A program made the translations under genes and the position numbers. The notes beneath the pieces are model-generated. The model did no database searches. It had not been told where the DNA came from and saw only the letters and a program-made list of their open reading frames with translations. DNA of 64,000 nt from Strigamia acuminata (lineage: Eukaryota; Arthropoda; Chilopoda; Geophilomorpha; Linotaeniidae): positions 18,998,427 to 19,062,426 of the forward strand of contig OX442315.1 in the NCBI GenBank assembly GCA_949358305.1, written 5' to 3'. The stretch's first letter is position 1, and each line of letters begins with the position of its first letter. Positions 52,941-64,000 of the stretch are shown piece by piece.

Positions 52941-55050
52941 ATACGAAATTTATAGATGGAAATTACCGAATTTTTTACAACATTAAATGTGAAATTTATT
53001 TAAATGAGGCTTAAAATGAAAGTGAACGCATCTTGCGTTAATTTGCATTGTATAAATCAATGTCATTTAAATTCTACATATATTTTTTTATTTTAAATAT
53101 AAACATTTATTTTTTAAAGAAAGAAAGAAAAAATAGAAACGGTTTGCAAATAGCTCGGCCTAGGTCTCGCCCGTAAATATATTTCCTGCTGAGTGTGCAA
53201 GTTCCAATGACACTGAAAACCTAGTGAGTAGCAGCTGTTGCAAGCTTAAAACCACGAGGATTTTTGAAGGTGGAAAATGATTAACAGCTCGCAAAAGCGA
53301 GGTGCAATGGCAAATTTGCTTAATTGCTGTGAGCAAGAAATGGGCAATCAATCATGCATCATTATATATCCCACATCAAGTGTACAGTTACTTCACTTTG
53401 TGTTGAGAACACTTGAAATTTATCACGTGGATAAGTATCATCTGCAATTAAAGTGGGTATAATTGATACCCTTTTATTCAAACTTGACATATTTATACTT
53501 TCAAACTGGAAACCTAGTAAAATTATTTATAGTTCCAACTACTATTCACTGGTATTTGGGGATAGGGGTCATGGCAAATCAAAAGTGAGTAAAATATAGC
53601 TTCACGGTTAAATTTTTTACTAATTGACCAAGATGGGTTTGGGCAGAAATCCCACGGACTGACTACAAATTTTTTTTTTTTCATTTGATTCAGACGATGT
53701 AAGATTACTCAATAACAAATTGCGAGGAAAAGAGAATTCTTCTAGTTTACTGATAAGCCATTTTATATAGCTAATATAATAACACTTAAATAATAGTGTT
53801 TTGTCAACTTTGGCTTTTAATAGCTCTCAGTTTTTTGTTGGTGTTTCAAGTCTGGGCCCATCTGTACTTATGTAGGAACAATTGTGATTCCATGCACGTT
53901 AATAACATTAACTGTTTGGAGCGTGTCACGAGCAGGCCAATAGCAGCGCGATGCACGCTTCTGACGTCATACGGGGCAGGGAGCTGAGGTTGGTTTTTTT
54001 TATGTCAGCTTAGGGACTTGTATAGTTATAAAATTAATAAACACAATTCCAGCAATGTTAGAAGTTTAGCGGTGAATTGAAAACATGATACTTTGAAACT
54101 AGTTTTCAATGTGTTATGATTTTGTTTGCTCTGGAGCCATATTGTTTTTCCAAGTGTTTGCACTGAATGCACTTTTGCATAAAAACACTGTATGTTTTAC
54201 AGTGTAACCCTTGCGTCAGCGGGTGGTTGGTTCGTTAGGCTTGCATGAATGAATAATATTTAGTGTTCCTTAGCAGTTGATTTACAACTCTCGAACCATC
54301 ACCTCCTCCTTCTCTAAAAAAAATTTTCTAAAGATGAAAACGTTGATGAGAAAAACTAGTTTCTTTTCTTTGTATTAGGACTTTTCATGATTTATAAATA
54401 TTATATACACCAAATTTTGTTTATACACTGTAAGATAAGTTCCAGAAGAAAAAAATGTGTTAAAAAAGACAAATGAGGAGAATTCTTTAAATATTTTGTA
54501 GAAAATTTACAGTTAATGGAAATATTTTTGCGTGTTAAATCACAATAAATCGTGTAAAGACTTAATTGAATTTGTTTTTCTAGAGCGTGTTAAATCAAAA
54601 TCGTGTAAAACCAGAATTGGGTGTGTGTATGTATACGGTATGTACGTGTATTGTGTACACTCATGAAACTGGAAATTTTCCTTTTAGTTTTAAAAAGTTG
54701 TTTTATAGCTGTGAGCATATTATGAATTCAATTCAGTTTTTGTGTAGTGAGAATGTGCAGGCTTCATGAAGACAGTATAAAAACACTTTAGGTGTTGGCT
54801 CATAATACTGAGCATGCTCAGTTTGTTGTGAACACTTTCTGCACATTTATTGATTCACGTGGTCAGTTCGTGGGATTTGTGAAAGAAAACGGCTTTGTTC
54901 AATTCCATTTTCTCAACTCACTCAAGTGCTCACTAAAACCTGTAAGTTTATCCATTTTTTATTTTCTTTTCGCACTTAAACCGGTAATTTATTTGCGCAA
55001 GTAAATTAGATTTTTGCCATAATTTTTCGAAATTCTATTTCTAAAATGGC
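52941..55050. other. gene-desert DNA, nothing supported
   Basis: I see no exon or element with defined ends. A strong-looking donor sequence (CCTGTAAGTTTA, about 54939) follows a 70-codon ORF on +, but no start, domain or partner exon supports it. Confidence 0.4.
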
Positions 55051-55368
55051 ATGGCGGATTATAAACTAGTCTCTGGTTTAATGCAAAGGGAAAGGCGCTC
55101 GTCTCTTAATGCCATTTTTATGCGCTTAGTAAAGGCGCAACAAATATATACCGCGATAAAACAATGTTGCAAGTGCCCAACTCGTTATAAGCGTCTAGAC
55201 ATAGTACATATATGCTTAGCCGAATACAAGGAATCGTATGTAGGCAATGAGAAGCGAGCTTTTGTGTTTTACATTTCCGTTTTGATTCGCAATAGTAGAT
55301 TATATCAGAAAATTTGTTTCCTCGTTCAATACAAATGGAAATTTTACGAGTTCACATTGAAAGGCTAG
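55051..55368 (+). CDS. lone 105-codon ORF, unrecognised
   Basis: This is one of the longer uninterrupted ATG-to-stop frames in the gene desert. The ATG (ATGGCGGATTATAAA) has an acceptable context, and the product is basic, with a CCKC cluster (KQCCKCPTRYK) and no signal peptide or membrane helix. I do not recognise it. No intron signals or polyadenylation signal tie it to a transcript, and in an AT-rich genome such a length can arise by chance. I list it because its composition is more protein-like than the other desert ORFs. Confidence 0.2.
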   Translation: MADYKLVSGLMQRERRSSLNAIFMRLVKAQQIYTAIKQCCKCPTRYKRLDIVHICLAEYKESYVGNEKRAFVFYISVLIRNSRLYQKICFLVQYKWKFYEFTLKG

Positions 55369-56589
55369 ATTTTTCGCTTGGCTGCCAATACTAAATCATA
55401 CAATTTTTATTCAATATTTAATGAAATACTGTATACACATCGACGTGATAACAATTGATAAATGATACACGCAAAGATATGGACTGCAAGTGGGATTTAT
55501 TATAAACAAAACATGTGCGCCCTTTGATTTGACGCCTAATTAGAAGGCTGGAAATGCGTAATGATCGTCCACTGAATGCTACATTATTACTAAGTATAAT
55601 ACTAACTTCAGCAATGAGGTGTGCAGCTCTTATACGACCACGAAATAAAAATTGCGGAATTAGTTCGTGTGGCCGGTATAAGTGTTCTTGGCCGCAATAA
55701 AATCACCCCTCTGATGAACCCTATCCAGCAGGAGACTCGTGCTTGAACACTATAATATACTTTTTGCTTTAAAAATGAAAAACCATGAAAAACTATCCCC
55801 AAGAGCCAGCAGCGCCACACCCAAGAATCCATTTCTGAGAAAACTTAAAGTGCTACCCTTACTATATATTCTCGTGGGCACAGGTCTCTTGGCGATTAAG
55901 GCGTTGAGCTTTAGCCCTAACTCTAACGCAGCGCCTATATTTACTGCGACATGCAGTTTGGTTGGCTAACTCTCACATCCTCCCGACCCGATCCCTTCCC
56001 CACATGCCACATCCCACGTTGGCGGCTGGTGCTCGTTTTTGGTCGCCATCATTAAGATTTAGCTCATGGCTCTCTCTCTTTCTCTCCCTGGGTATGTTGA
56101 GTGATTGGCGGGACGCTTGCTAATTTCGACTAGGAAAGAAGGGCACTGAAAATTGTTTATTATCTGACCCCGAGCCAACCCCTGCTTAAATTGTATCGAG
56201 GAAGAAAAATGGGCTGTAGAAAAAAATGGCTGTCGAGATTTGTAGGGAGAGCAAGCGAGAGAGAGCAGTGTCATCAAAGGGGGAAAAAGAAAGATGAATG
56301 TGTATGGGAAATATGGTCCCTTCGTCTTAGTAAACAGGCTATCTCTGTAGGGGTCCTTAGAAAATTGGAAACCATGTTTCTTTGCCCTTAGTAATTAAAA
56401 TTCCAAGACTGCGCTGCGATGTTTATGCATTAGGACCGCCTCGGTTGCTTTTGTATTGGTTTAAAGAAACCAATATTTCATAAGAAAAGAGCCGTGCAAG
56501 TGGTGGAAGCAAAAAACTGATCTCCTGTCAGGAGGGCCAATTAAAATTCATGAGAAATTGGTCCCTTGTAGGCGGCAGTGCTGTCTTTG
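55369..56589. other. gene-desert DNA, nothing supported
   Basis: A CT-rich run (CTCTCTCTCTTTCTCTCCC) lies near 56069-56090. No exon could be supported. Confidence 0.4.
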
Positions 56590-56831
56590 ACGGCGCATAG
56601 GCTACTTTAAGTGAAGGAAGGAGGAGAGAGGGTTGGTGGTGCAGCCAACGACGCGCCAAAATCGACCCGACGTGTCTCGTGCAAGTCGGACCTCTCTCTC
56701 CAAGAAAAACGAGTGCCTCGCATTAGAAGCGGGCCACCTTCCAACACGCGCTGGCAAGTCGAAGAAGCCGCTTCAGGTGCGTCTAGAAGCGATCCTCGTC
56801 TTTTGCAATCACTTCTCGTCCGCGATTATCA
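56590..56831 (+). promoter_or_regulatory. CpG-rich probable noncoding first exon with donor
   Basis: About 240 bp rich in CpG (ACGACGCGCC, CACGCGCTGGC, CCGCGATTATC) end exactly at ATCA followed by GTAAGTAC, a near-consensus donor (GT at 56832-56833). AT-rich DNA resumes at once after the donor. An abrupt drop in GC at a strong donor is typical of a 5' exon. There is no ATG within the GC-rich block, so it would be untranslated leader, spliced to an exon beyond the window's visible genes. An alternative is a CpG-rich enhancer with a chance donor. Confidence 0.35.
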
Positions 56832-59800
56832 GTAAGTACTCATTGCATGATAGCTCAATGACTCTATACAGTCACTCAAGCTTGGTTATGATTCATAAAA
56901 CTATTCTTTGACGTGCAAGTTGTTTGCTCATGTCCGCTTGATTAGACAGTGAAGATCGTTGCGGATTAGAATCATGTGCGCTTTTTTACTTCTTCTTAAT
57001 TGCTCGCCGTTTGATTTTACAATGTAAGAGGCCACTCGGACGATCGTTTTGAAAAACAGCCGGGTCTACTGTTTTGCAAACGAGTTTAAGGATCCATTTT
57101 AAATCGTATGGATTCTCTTACAAATTGTGTAGCCCGATGCTTGTGGGGAGACAGACTATAAAGACGTGCATTGGCAACTGTTAGTAATTTATAGCGGCAA
57201 ACTGCGTCCACAAACTGCTAGCACCATCGTAACATCGAAGAGTAGAGAAGTTTAGTGTTTGCCAATTCACGCACGATGAGATGACTTTTTGAATGCATTT
57301 CAATATGCATCAATAATTTAGATGGATTTTCGTTAAATTTTACACGAGTGGCGTTAATAATTTGTAAGTTTTTGATAGAAATTGTAGGTTTTAGTTGTGT
57401 GCGAAGACGAAATGCATTTATTTTTAATGGACGAAATTTATTGTTGTTTGGGTAAAAATATAGGGGGAGTAGATGTGAGACTCACATGTTTTTTGTATAG
57501 CATTTTATGCTCTTGTGCAATAGGGAAATGGAAACACCTGACTCGTGATTACATTTTCCCATAGTGAACATATCGTGAGTTGCAGGGAAGCAGCAGTCTT
57601 TATAGTCGCAGTTGTGTAAATCCTAATGTAATGAGTTTTCCTAACAAACCCAATTAGTAACTGCCATTATGATACTGTAATGATTTTCATTAGTGCGAGT
57701 TAGCTTCACCTATTTTACTGCATCGAGGCTACAACGCGAGGCAGTTGCAATCCAGTTGAGCACATAAAACGAAAATGTTGTTTCGCCATTCTGTTTTTGT
57801 TTATTTCTCTTCACTCCTGTTTATTTGCCAGATGCTGTTCCCATCGTTGTATATAAACTTTAGCTTTGTTTTTCAATTTAAATATAAATGCACAAGCTGT
57901 TGTTGAATATTTAGTTAGCTTATTTTGCCCGTACTCGTCGCTAAGGCAGTTCGCATGAAGGCTTGAAAAATAACTTTTTAAACAAATACAATGTGTAAAT
58001 GTAGGACATTTCTTAATTCAACACACTTTGCAAGTATTTAGGGTCGAAAAAGAGCAAGGTTAAAGGAAATCTTCTTGGCTCCATTCCAAATGCGCAATAT
58101 TTTTATGGCTTTTGGGTTATAGAATGAGTGTGATGTTTTTTTTTGCCAGAAAAGAGGAAGAATCGAGAAAAAAAAAATTTTTAACTACAGAAAATCGTCT
58201 TGGAATCTTTTGGTCTAGAGGCCAATTCTGGGAATTGGGTTTCTGAGAAATTCGTTCACCTCTCCACTTCTTCTGCCACTAGACATGATATACACGCATT
58301 GCTCGGAGGATGCACATATATTTTTATCCGAGACGCATCCTTTTATGCTAGACAAACGTGCAGCATTTCACTTTTTATTTCTTTTTTTTTGTAAAGGAGG
58401 ATAAAAAATGGTTTCTGTTTTAAATTGCAAGTTGCAATTTGCACGATATTTCGTTTCCGCTACAAAATCTTTATATTTTCATTAAAAGTTTTTATGTAAT
58501 TTAATTTTATAATATATTTATTGGAGAAAATTTGTAACTTGTTTTTAGACTGATCAAATAAAGGACACACGAGTGTGTGACTGGACTGGACGTGGTCAAA
58601 GCATTTTTATGTGGGGGGTCTTAAGCAATAATGTTGCTTTTACACTCAGTAAAGTGCTTAGTGATTCTAGCTTTTTGCAGTCGTTTCGATTTGTTATAAC
58701 GATAAAAGCAATTCGTATCTGCCTGGTGCGTGTACTTTAAGACTTGCACATAGAAAAATGAACTTAATACACGCACGAGTTGAAAAGTTGAAAACAACGA
58801 ATGAAGTTTCACGTAACAGCTTTTCTTTCCTTATGTAATTTTATATCTGCGATATTGTTCTTCCCACACACAAAGGCATTTTATAATTCGAAACCTTCGG
58901 ATTTCGTATATAGGAATAATGTTTTATTGATTCTACGCATGTTTTCAATTCCAGTTCTTATTATGGAATCACTTGAAACTGTTAATTTGTAATTAAGAGC
59001 TAATAAATTTTAATTTTTCGTATAAAATAAAGTTTCCGAGAAGTAGCGATATTTTTTTTTTATTTCGAAAGGAAACAAAAACATTGCTTGTCTCTTGTTA
59101 GGTTATTACTTTTCAGTTCATTGAAGGAGAACAAATGCCAGTTTTAGAGATTTATTTCTTTTTTTTTTAGGATGATCAGCTTCAGGTCTATGCGATAAGC
59201 TGCAGGCAACACATTGCCTTTCTTATCATTTGATATAGAATTCTTGTTGCGGTCTTTTGAGCGTCGAGAAATATTGCTTTTTCGCAGGAACTCCTGCCAA
59301 CATAAATTACGACTCCCGCCAGAATGTAATCTTGTTATTTTATGATTATCGAATTATAGAGCAGCAACTGATAAAGAGAAAAGGTTGGAGCAAACAAACG
59401 GTCAAGGGGACTGTTTTTCCTAAAACGAAAAATACATTTTTCTTCAAGTTTTTATTTTATTATTTTTCATTTCTTGACCGCACTATATTTTCTGCACCTG
59501 CGGTATAATAAGTTTCCCTTTGGAATCGTAAAGACTCATCCGAGGGAAACTTGTGCCATGAAAATTCTAAAATTATAGCTGGCAGCTTTTCTCGGTTGCA
59601 ATTTATTACGTGTTTTGTGATATATGCATGAGAATGCCGAGCTCTCTTTTATTCACGGATCCGAGCAAAGAAAATGCATTAAGCAGCTATTACTAAGTGC
59701 ACTGCATTTCCTCACTTATCGATTTTTCGAACGATAGAAAAGAAAAAATAGGTGAAGGGTTTTGGTTTAGGCAAATTTGGAATTGTATATGAATTAATAT

Positions 59801-62800
59801 ATAATCCTTCAAGGAAAGGTTCAAAGGACAGACAATGAAATTCAAGCATTTGAAAATGTTGATTTATGTATATGAATTTTCAAAAAATGCGCGTTATTTA
59901 TGTGACATTTTATGAAATAAACTGCACTTGATATTAGGCGGGGGGAATTATAAATTGTCTTATATAGGAAAGAATTTTTGAGCATACGGGAGTTTACGAT
60001 GGAAAGGGGCATAGTCATCGTAAAAGAATAAAGAAAAAATTTTATGAAAATTCATCAACGGCTGTTGGCTGCATACGGCAACTCATTAGTGATTTCCCAG
60101 AAATGCGAGAGAATTGCTTTGTGAGCCGCTTCGCAATTTTGAGTAGTTATCTCGACTGCGGTCGCTCGAATGGAAATTAACTCGCTCATTCTTTGAAGAC
60201 TTCCTATCAGTTATAGGTCATAAACAGCAGGTTTCATTCTTCTAAACGAAACATCTTGACTTGTAGATGCGTTTTAAACATTTTTCCAATACTGCGCATG
60301 TATAAAAATAGCAACAAATCGTTTATTTCTATCCATATCGATCTAAATTTATTATAAATTTGACCTAAAAACCTATTTATGTTGTATTTAATTTCCTGAG
60401 AATGATTTTCATCGATTACATTCATTTATTTTCGTTTTATTCTGGAAATCGAGGATTGCTAAATAGTGATTGTTTTCTAACATTTATGTTTATGACAGAT
60501 TAGGCTCTTTGAAATCAAATTTGGCTACGCTGTAATTATTTTATAGGACGTATGACTGAAGCTTATGTCCTATTAAAGATACTATACACAAGTAATTTAA
60601 ATTATTTATAGCAAACGACACGATTATTACTCTTTAGAAAGTGATTTAGGATATGTTTGTACAATTATACTCATTACCCGGTCGTCATTAAGTGTAACCG
60701 CGTTGTAAATTGTCAATGAAATTTCAGTTGAAACATTAAAAAGCGAACAGTAAAAACAACAACTTACAAAATATCAGACAATTTTGTGTGAACTAAGCCG
60801 CCATAGCGTTTCCAAATACCAAATCTATGTTAATTACTCGCGCAAACATTTGCTGACGAATTCCAAACGACGAACAATTATCCCGAAACGAGTCTGTTAA
60901 AATTTACAGCAGGTGTCACGAGACGAGAGTAACGTCTGGTCCTGCTTCACCAACTTTTTTCACTTAGTCATTTTTTTCCCCTGCCGTTATCGATGGAACA
61001 AACGACACGTACACCCGTCAACCTCGAATAAAAACAATTCGGCGCCTATAATTTTGACACTGTATGCGTCTTCTCGTGTAGTTAGTGACACCGGAGTTGT
61101 TTATATCTTAAACCAATAAAGACGAGAAACAAAAATGCTTTGAAAATTAGCTCAAACATTATAATTTCGACCGTCGTGTAAACAAAAAATAAATAAATAA
61201 ATAATTGAGTAAATTTCGAGTAAATTATATTTTCTTCTCGAGTTTTTCAATTTAGAAATAAAATAAAATGAGTAATACGACGTTTGCTTGATGACTATTA
61301 TGATATACTCACCTTGTTTGGCTGAATCTCCTTAATTTTTTTGTAAATCCATATTAGACGAGTCTTTCTATATGTGCAATCCATGGTAAGGTCAGAAGCA
61401 GTTTGAGCTGGCAATAGAAAGGCGAGGCTAAGATGAAACCTGGTAAGTTGTAAAAGGACTTCCAAGAATACAGTGCATGGCTGACCCCATAAATTATCGC
61501 CCAGTACTCGTATACGCTTATGGATGTTTAAAACATGCTAAACCAAACTGTCAATAACTTGACCGTTATTCCGAATTCTTTTTCGCTCGCTTAATTCGTA
61601 TAGAGGGATGTCCGGCTACGAATTTTATTATCTAACCACAACCGATCACCCGGTTGCGGAACCGATTCTCATCAATCCTCTGTGTGGTTTATAAAGTGGA
61701 CAATGGTCAATGTGACGTGCAATGCCTTATTTTGCCATCTGCCTTTGATTCTCTTTTCTTTCTTCTCCTCCAATTACTTTGACACGAAGCGAAATGGCCG
61801 CTTGGCCAGTTGTGTACGAGGCTGTGCATCAGGGTGCCATCATTTTATACGCCACTTCGGGACGATGGAAACGTTAAAACCTCCCCATTACACTTGTTAA
61901 ATGGCAGTTAAGATCTCTGGATTGAAAAAAATACAACCTTGAGTGGTGGTCACAGTTGCCGGTTTGATTACCAACACCCTCATCTTTATTTCTTTTTCTT
62001 TTCAATGTTTATTTAGTTTTAAATTTATTAAAAACGCAGATCAAAGGGTTATTAGAGCAAAATTTACACGAGTGAACATTTTTTTCTGTTTGGTGATGTC
62101 GAATTGATATTTTTAGGGATTTGAAATCCGCGTGAAATGTTTACGAACGGTTGGTCCTTGAGGCAATTACCTGAGCTCACGTGTGTGGGCCTCCCACCAA
62201 CAGAGAGAGGTTTGGTTCTTTAGTTTTCCGTAAGGTGGAGCGTTGGCGTGCGAACCCTTTTCTATGAGTTGCAATTCACTGCCGGTTACATTGTAACTTG
62301 AATTTGTTGGTGCTGTCACATTTCTCCGAATTCTCCATAAAAGAAGTCTTAAGGTAAAAAAAAAAGAGAAAACTTTTTTTATTTTTTATTTTTTTGTATT
62401 TATTTACGCGTAAATTTTAATACGCCTCTTAAAAGAATATCATGTCGAGGTTTTATTTACTATTAATTAGACATTATTATTATTTAACGGCTATTTAAGC
62501 TTTAAACATAAACGGATATTTGTTTTCTAACGTAATTTTTTCACATAAAAAGTTTTAATGCGATTTGTTTGAGATGCTATGTGTTTTTTTGTCGGTGTTT
62601 TCTCAAAAAAATGTTGTTGAGCGTGAGTTGAATTGTGCAGGTTTTTCTTGATTGGATTCACGTGCCTACGAGTTAAGTTGCCGGCTTGGTGTTAAGTTGA
62701 CTGCTTGTGTTTACCCGGCTCAAATAATAATTCAACTCTTTGATTGCACTTTTAATAGGGTCGTATAAGGGGGGTTTGTGTAGGCAGTTGGGCTGAAAAG

Positions 62801-64000
62801 TATATATTTTTTCAGAATAAGACGGTTTTTGGTTCATGTTTTAACAATTTAAAAAAAAAATTTATATGTTTAAGAATTTTTTTTTTTTTAAATGCAGTGA
62901 GGTTTTTTTTTCTTCTTTTGTTCGTAAAAAATGGAAGAAAAATTAGTTTTTGTTTTTATCCGTTGAATAATCATGAATTACATTCGTTACATTCTTAGGC
63001 TTATTTATGTTGTTTGGATCTAGTACTAAAAGTTGCCAACATGCGGCTAGGCCGTCGTTTTATTTCAAACTGCCCATGATAGGCTCACAGAATGTTTCCA
63101 TTGATTGGAGCAGGTTGAAGCTTTAGTTGGAGGGCGGGAAATTCTTGTTTGTGAGTGGATGAAGAAATAATGTATGTTCCCATAGATTATACAAAGTAGT
63201 CGAGGGTGCTGGTCGATTCGCTCTTCGGGTCTGTCTATATTTGCTACGAGCCAATGGATGTTGAAAAAAAGTTAAACATTTTTTGTTTATTACAAATCTC
63301 TCACTTGATGACATTATAAGGTTGAGACAATAAAAAGAATTGGATATTAATTTCAAAATGAGTGACTGTTCTATTTACAGATAGTCATTATATAAACAAA
63401 AAGTCATTTAACAAAGAAAACAATCGATTTTTTTAAAATTAGATTTGCAAAAGAAAACATTTCAATTAGTGTTAATATTTATAATAATTAATAATAAAAC
63501 GTTAGGTTTATTAGATACAGTGAAATTTTTTTAAATTTGATATAAGTTTTTATTTTAAGAATCTCATCTTCCTATTGGTGAACCCGCTAGAGTCTTAGAA
63601 AATATTTAAACCTTGATCCAATGATCAATTGCGTCAAAAGAGCATTTAAACAGACGCAGCGAAATCTGGCGGTGAAATACAAAATTACAAAAAAAATGGC
63701 TCACGCTGTGACGTCAAACTTGAGTTAATCTTTAGGGGAGGTAGTTCTCTCTCTTGATTGGTTCTTACTCGCTAAAAACCCAACCTTCTCATTTGAAATG
63801 TGAGTTGTAAGTTTTGAAAAAATAGGCAGGAAGGAGGGGTCTCTTAATAAACGAGCTGGAAAAAAAAAATTTTCTCTGACAACTTCCATTGGCAGGTGTT
63901 TTATCCAACAAAACCCCTTCATAACAAAATGCATTGCAGTTGCATGGGTTGATTACATTATTACGCGTGTTGCAGCTTGGTTGGAAATCACACACCGTGT
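56832..64000. other. gene-desert DNA to the window edge
   Basis: No coding exon could be supported. An (AAAT)n run lies at about 61187-61203. Poly-T or poly-A runs lie near 58150, 59163, 62360 and 62880. The 63-codon ORF at 58801 starts with a signal-like segment but has nothing else to support it. Confidence 0.45.

Noticed and set aside
58801-58992. 63-codon ORF on + with a signal-peptide-like start
   Set aside because: Such hydrophobic starts are frequent in AT-rich random sequence; the rest has no cysteines or domain to suggest a secreted peptide.
29820-64000. Hox-cluster microRNAs (mir-10, iab-4 type hairpins) in the desert
   Set aside because: I looked for their mature-sequence cores on both strands and did not see them, though a reading by eye can miss diverged copies.

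Overview
This is a eukaryotic nuclear window, AT-rich, with mostly short GT-AG introns (about 55-170 bp) and genes split into many small exons. The even-skipped protein keeps the arthropod-type segment after the homeodomain and a C-terminal LFQPYK motif, so the source is most likely an arthropod. The AT-richness, modest introns and even-skipped next to a large gene desert would fit a non-insect lineage such as a myriapod, but the species is inference, not something the sequence proves.

Layout. 1-11 kb: repeat-rich and nearly gene-free. It holds a 17-bp minisatellite at the left edge, T-rich low-complexity DNA, one possible orphan exon, and a CpG-dense repeat array on both sides of a decayed RING-finger exon. 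11.2-22.3 kb: a compact three-gene block. First is a 20-exon gene on + for a secreted protein of 13 six-cysteine EB-type modules. Next is MCM6 on + (15 exons, 807 aa), a subunit of the replicative helicase. Third, tail to tail with MCM6, is a 10-exon gene on - for an Ig plus ephrin-receptor-like cysteine-rich protein anchored by a C-terminal membrane helix. I joined every exon by hand; reading phase closes across all junctions of these genes. 22.4-28 kb: intergenic DNA with two short inverted-repeat elements (a foldback/MITE and a 477-bp MITE with a 5-bp target duplication) and a small broken-looking membrane-protein ORF. 28.0-29.8 kb: even-skipped on - (3 exons, 360 aa). 29.8-64 kb: about 34 kb upstream of even-skipped without any coding gene I can support. 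It contains one TIR element with 15-bp tandem repeats, several CpG-rich islands, and two stretches that look like promoter plus first exon with strong splice donors. Such a desert is what one expects around a developmental regulator carrying distal enhancers, or beside a Hox-type cluster.

The genes do not form a pathway: MCM6 is housekeeping, even-skipped is a patterning regulator, and the two cell-surface or secreted genes are lineage-variable. The most unusual material is the modular EB gene (one exon per module, uniform phase 1, one GC-AG intron, one cysteine-poor exon), the tail-less Ig/ephrin-like membrane protein, the RING fragment embedded in a CpG-rich array, and the undescribed non-autonomous transposons.
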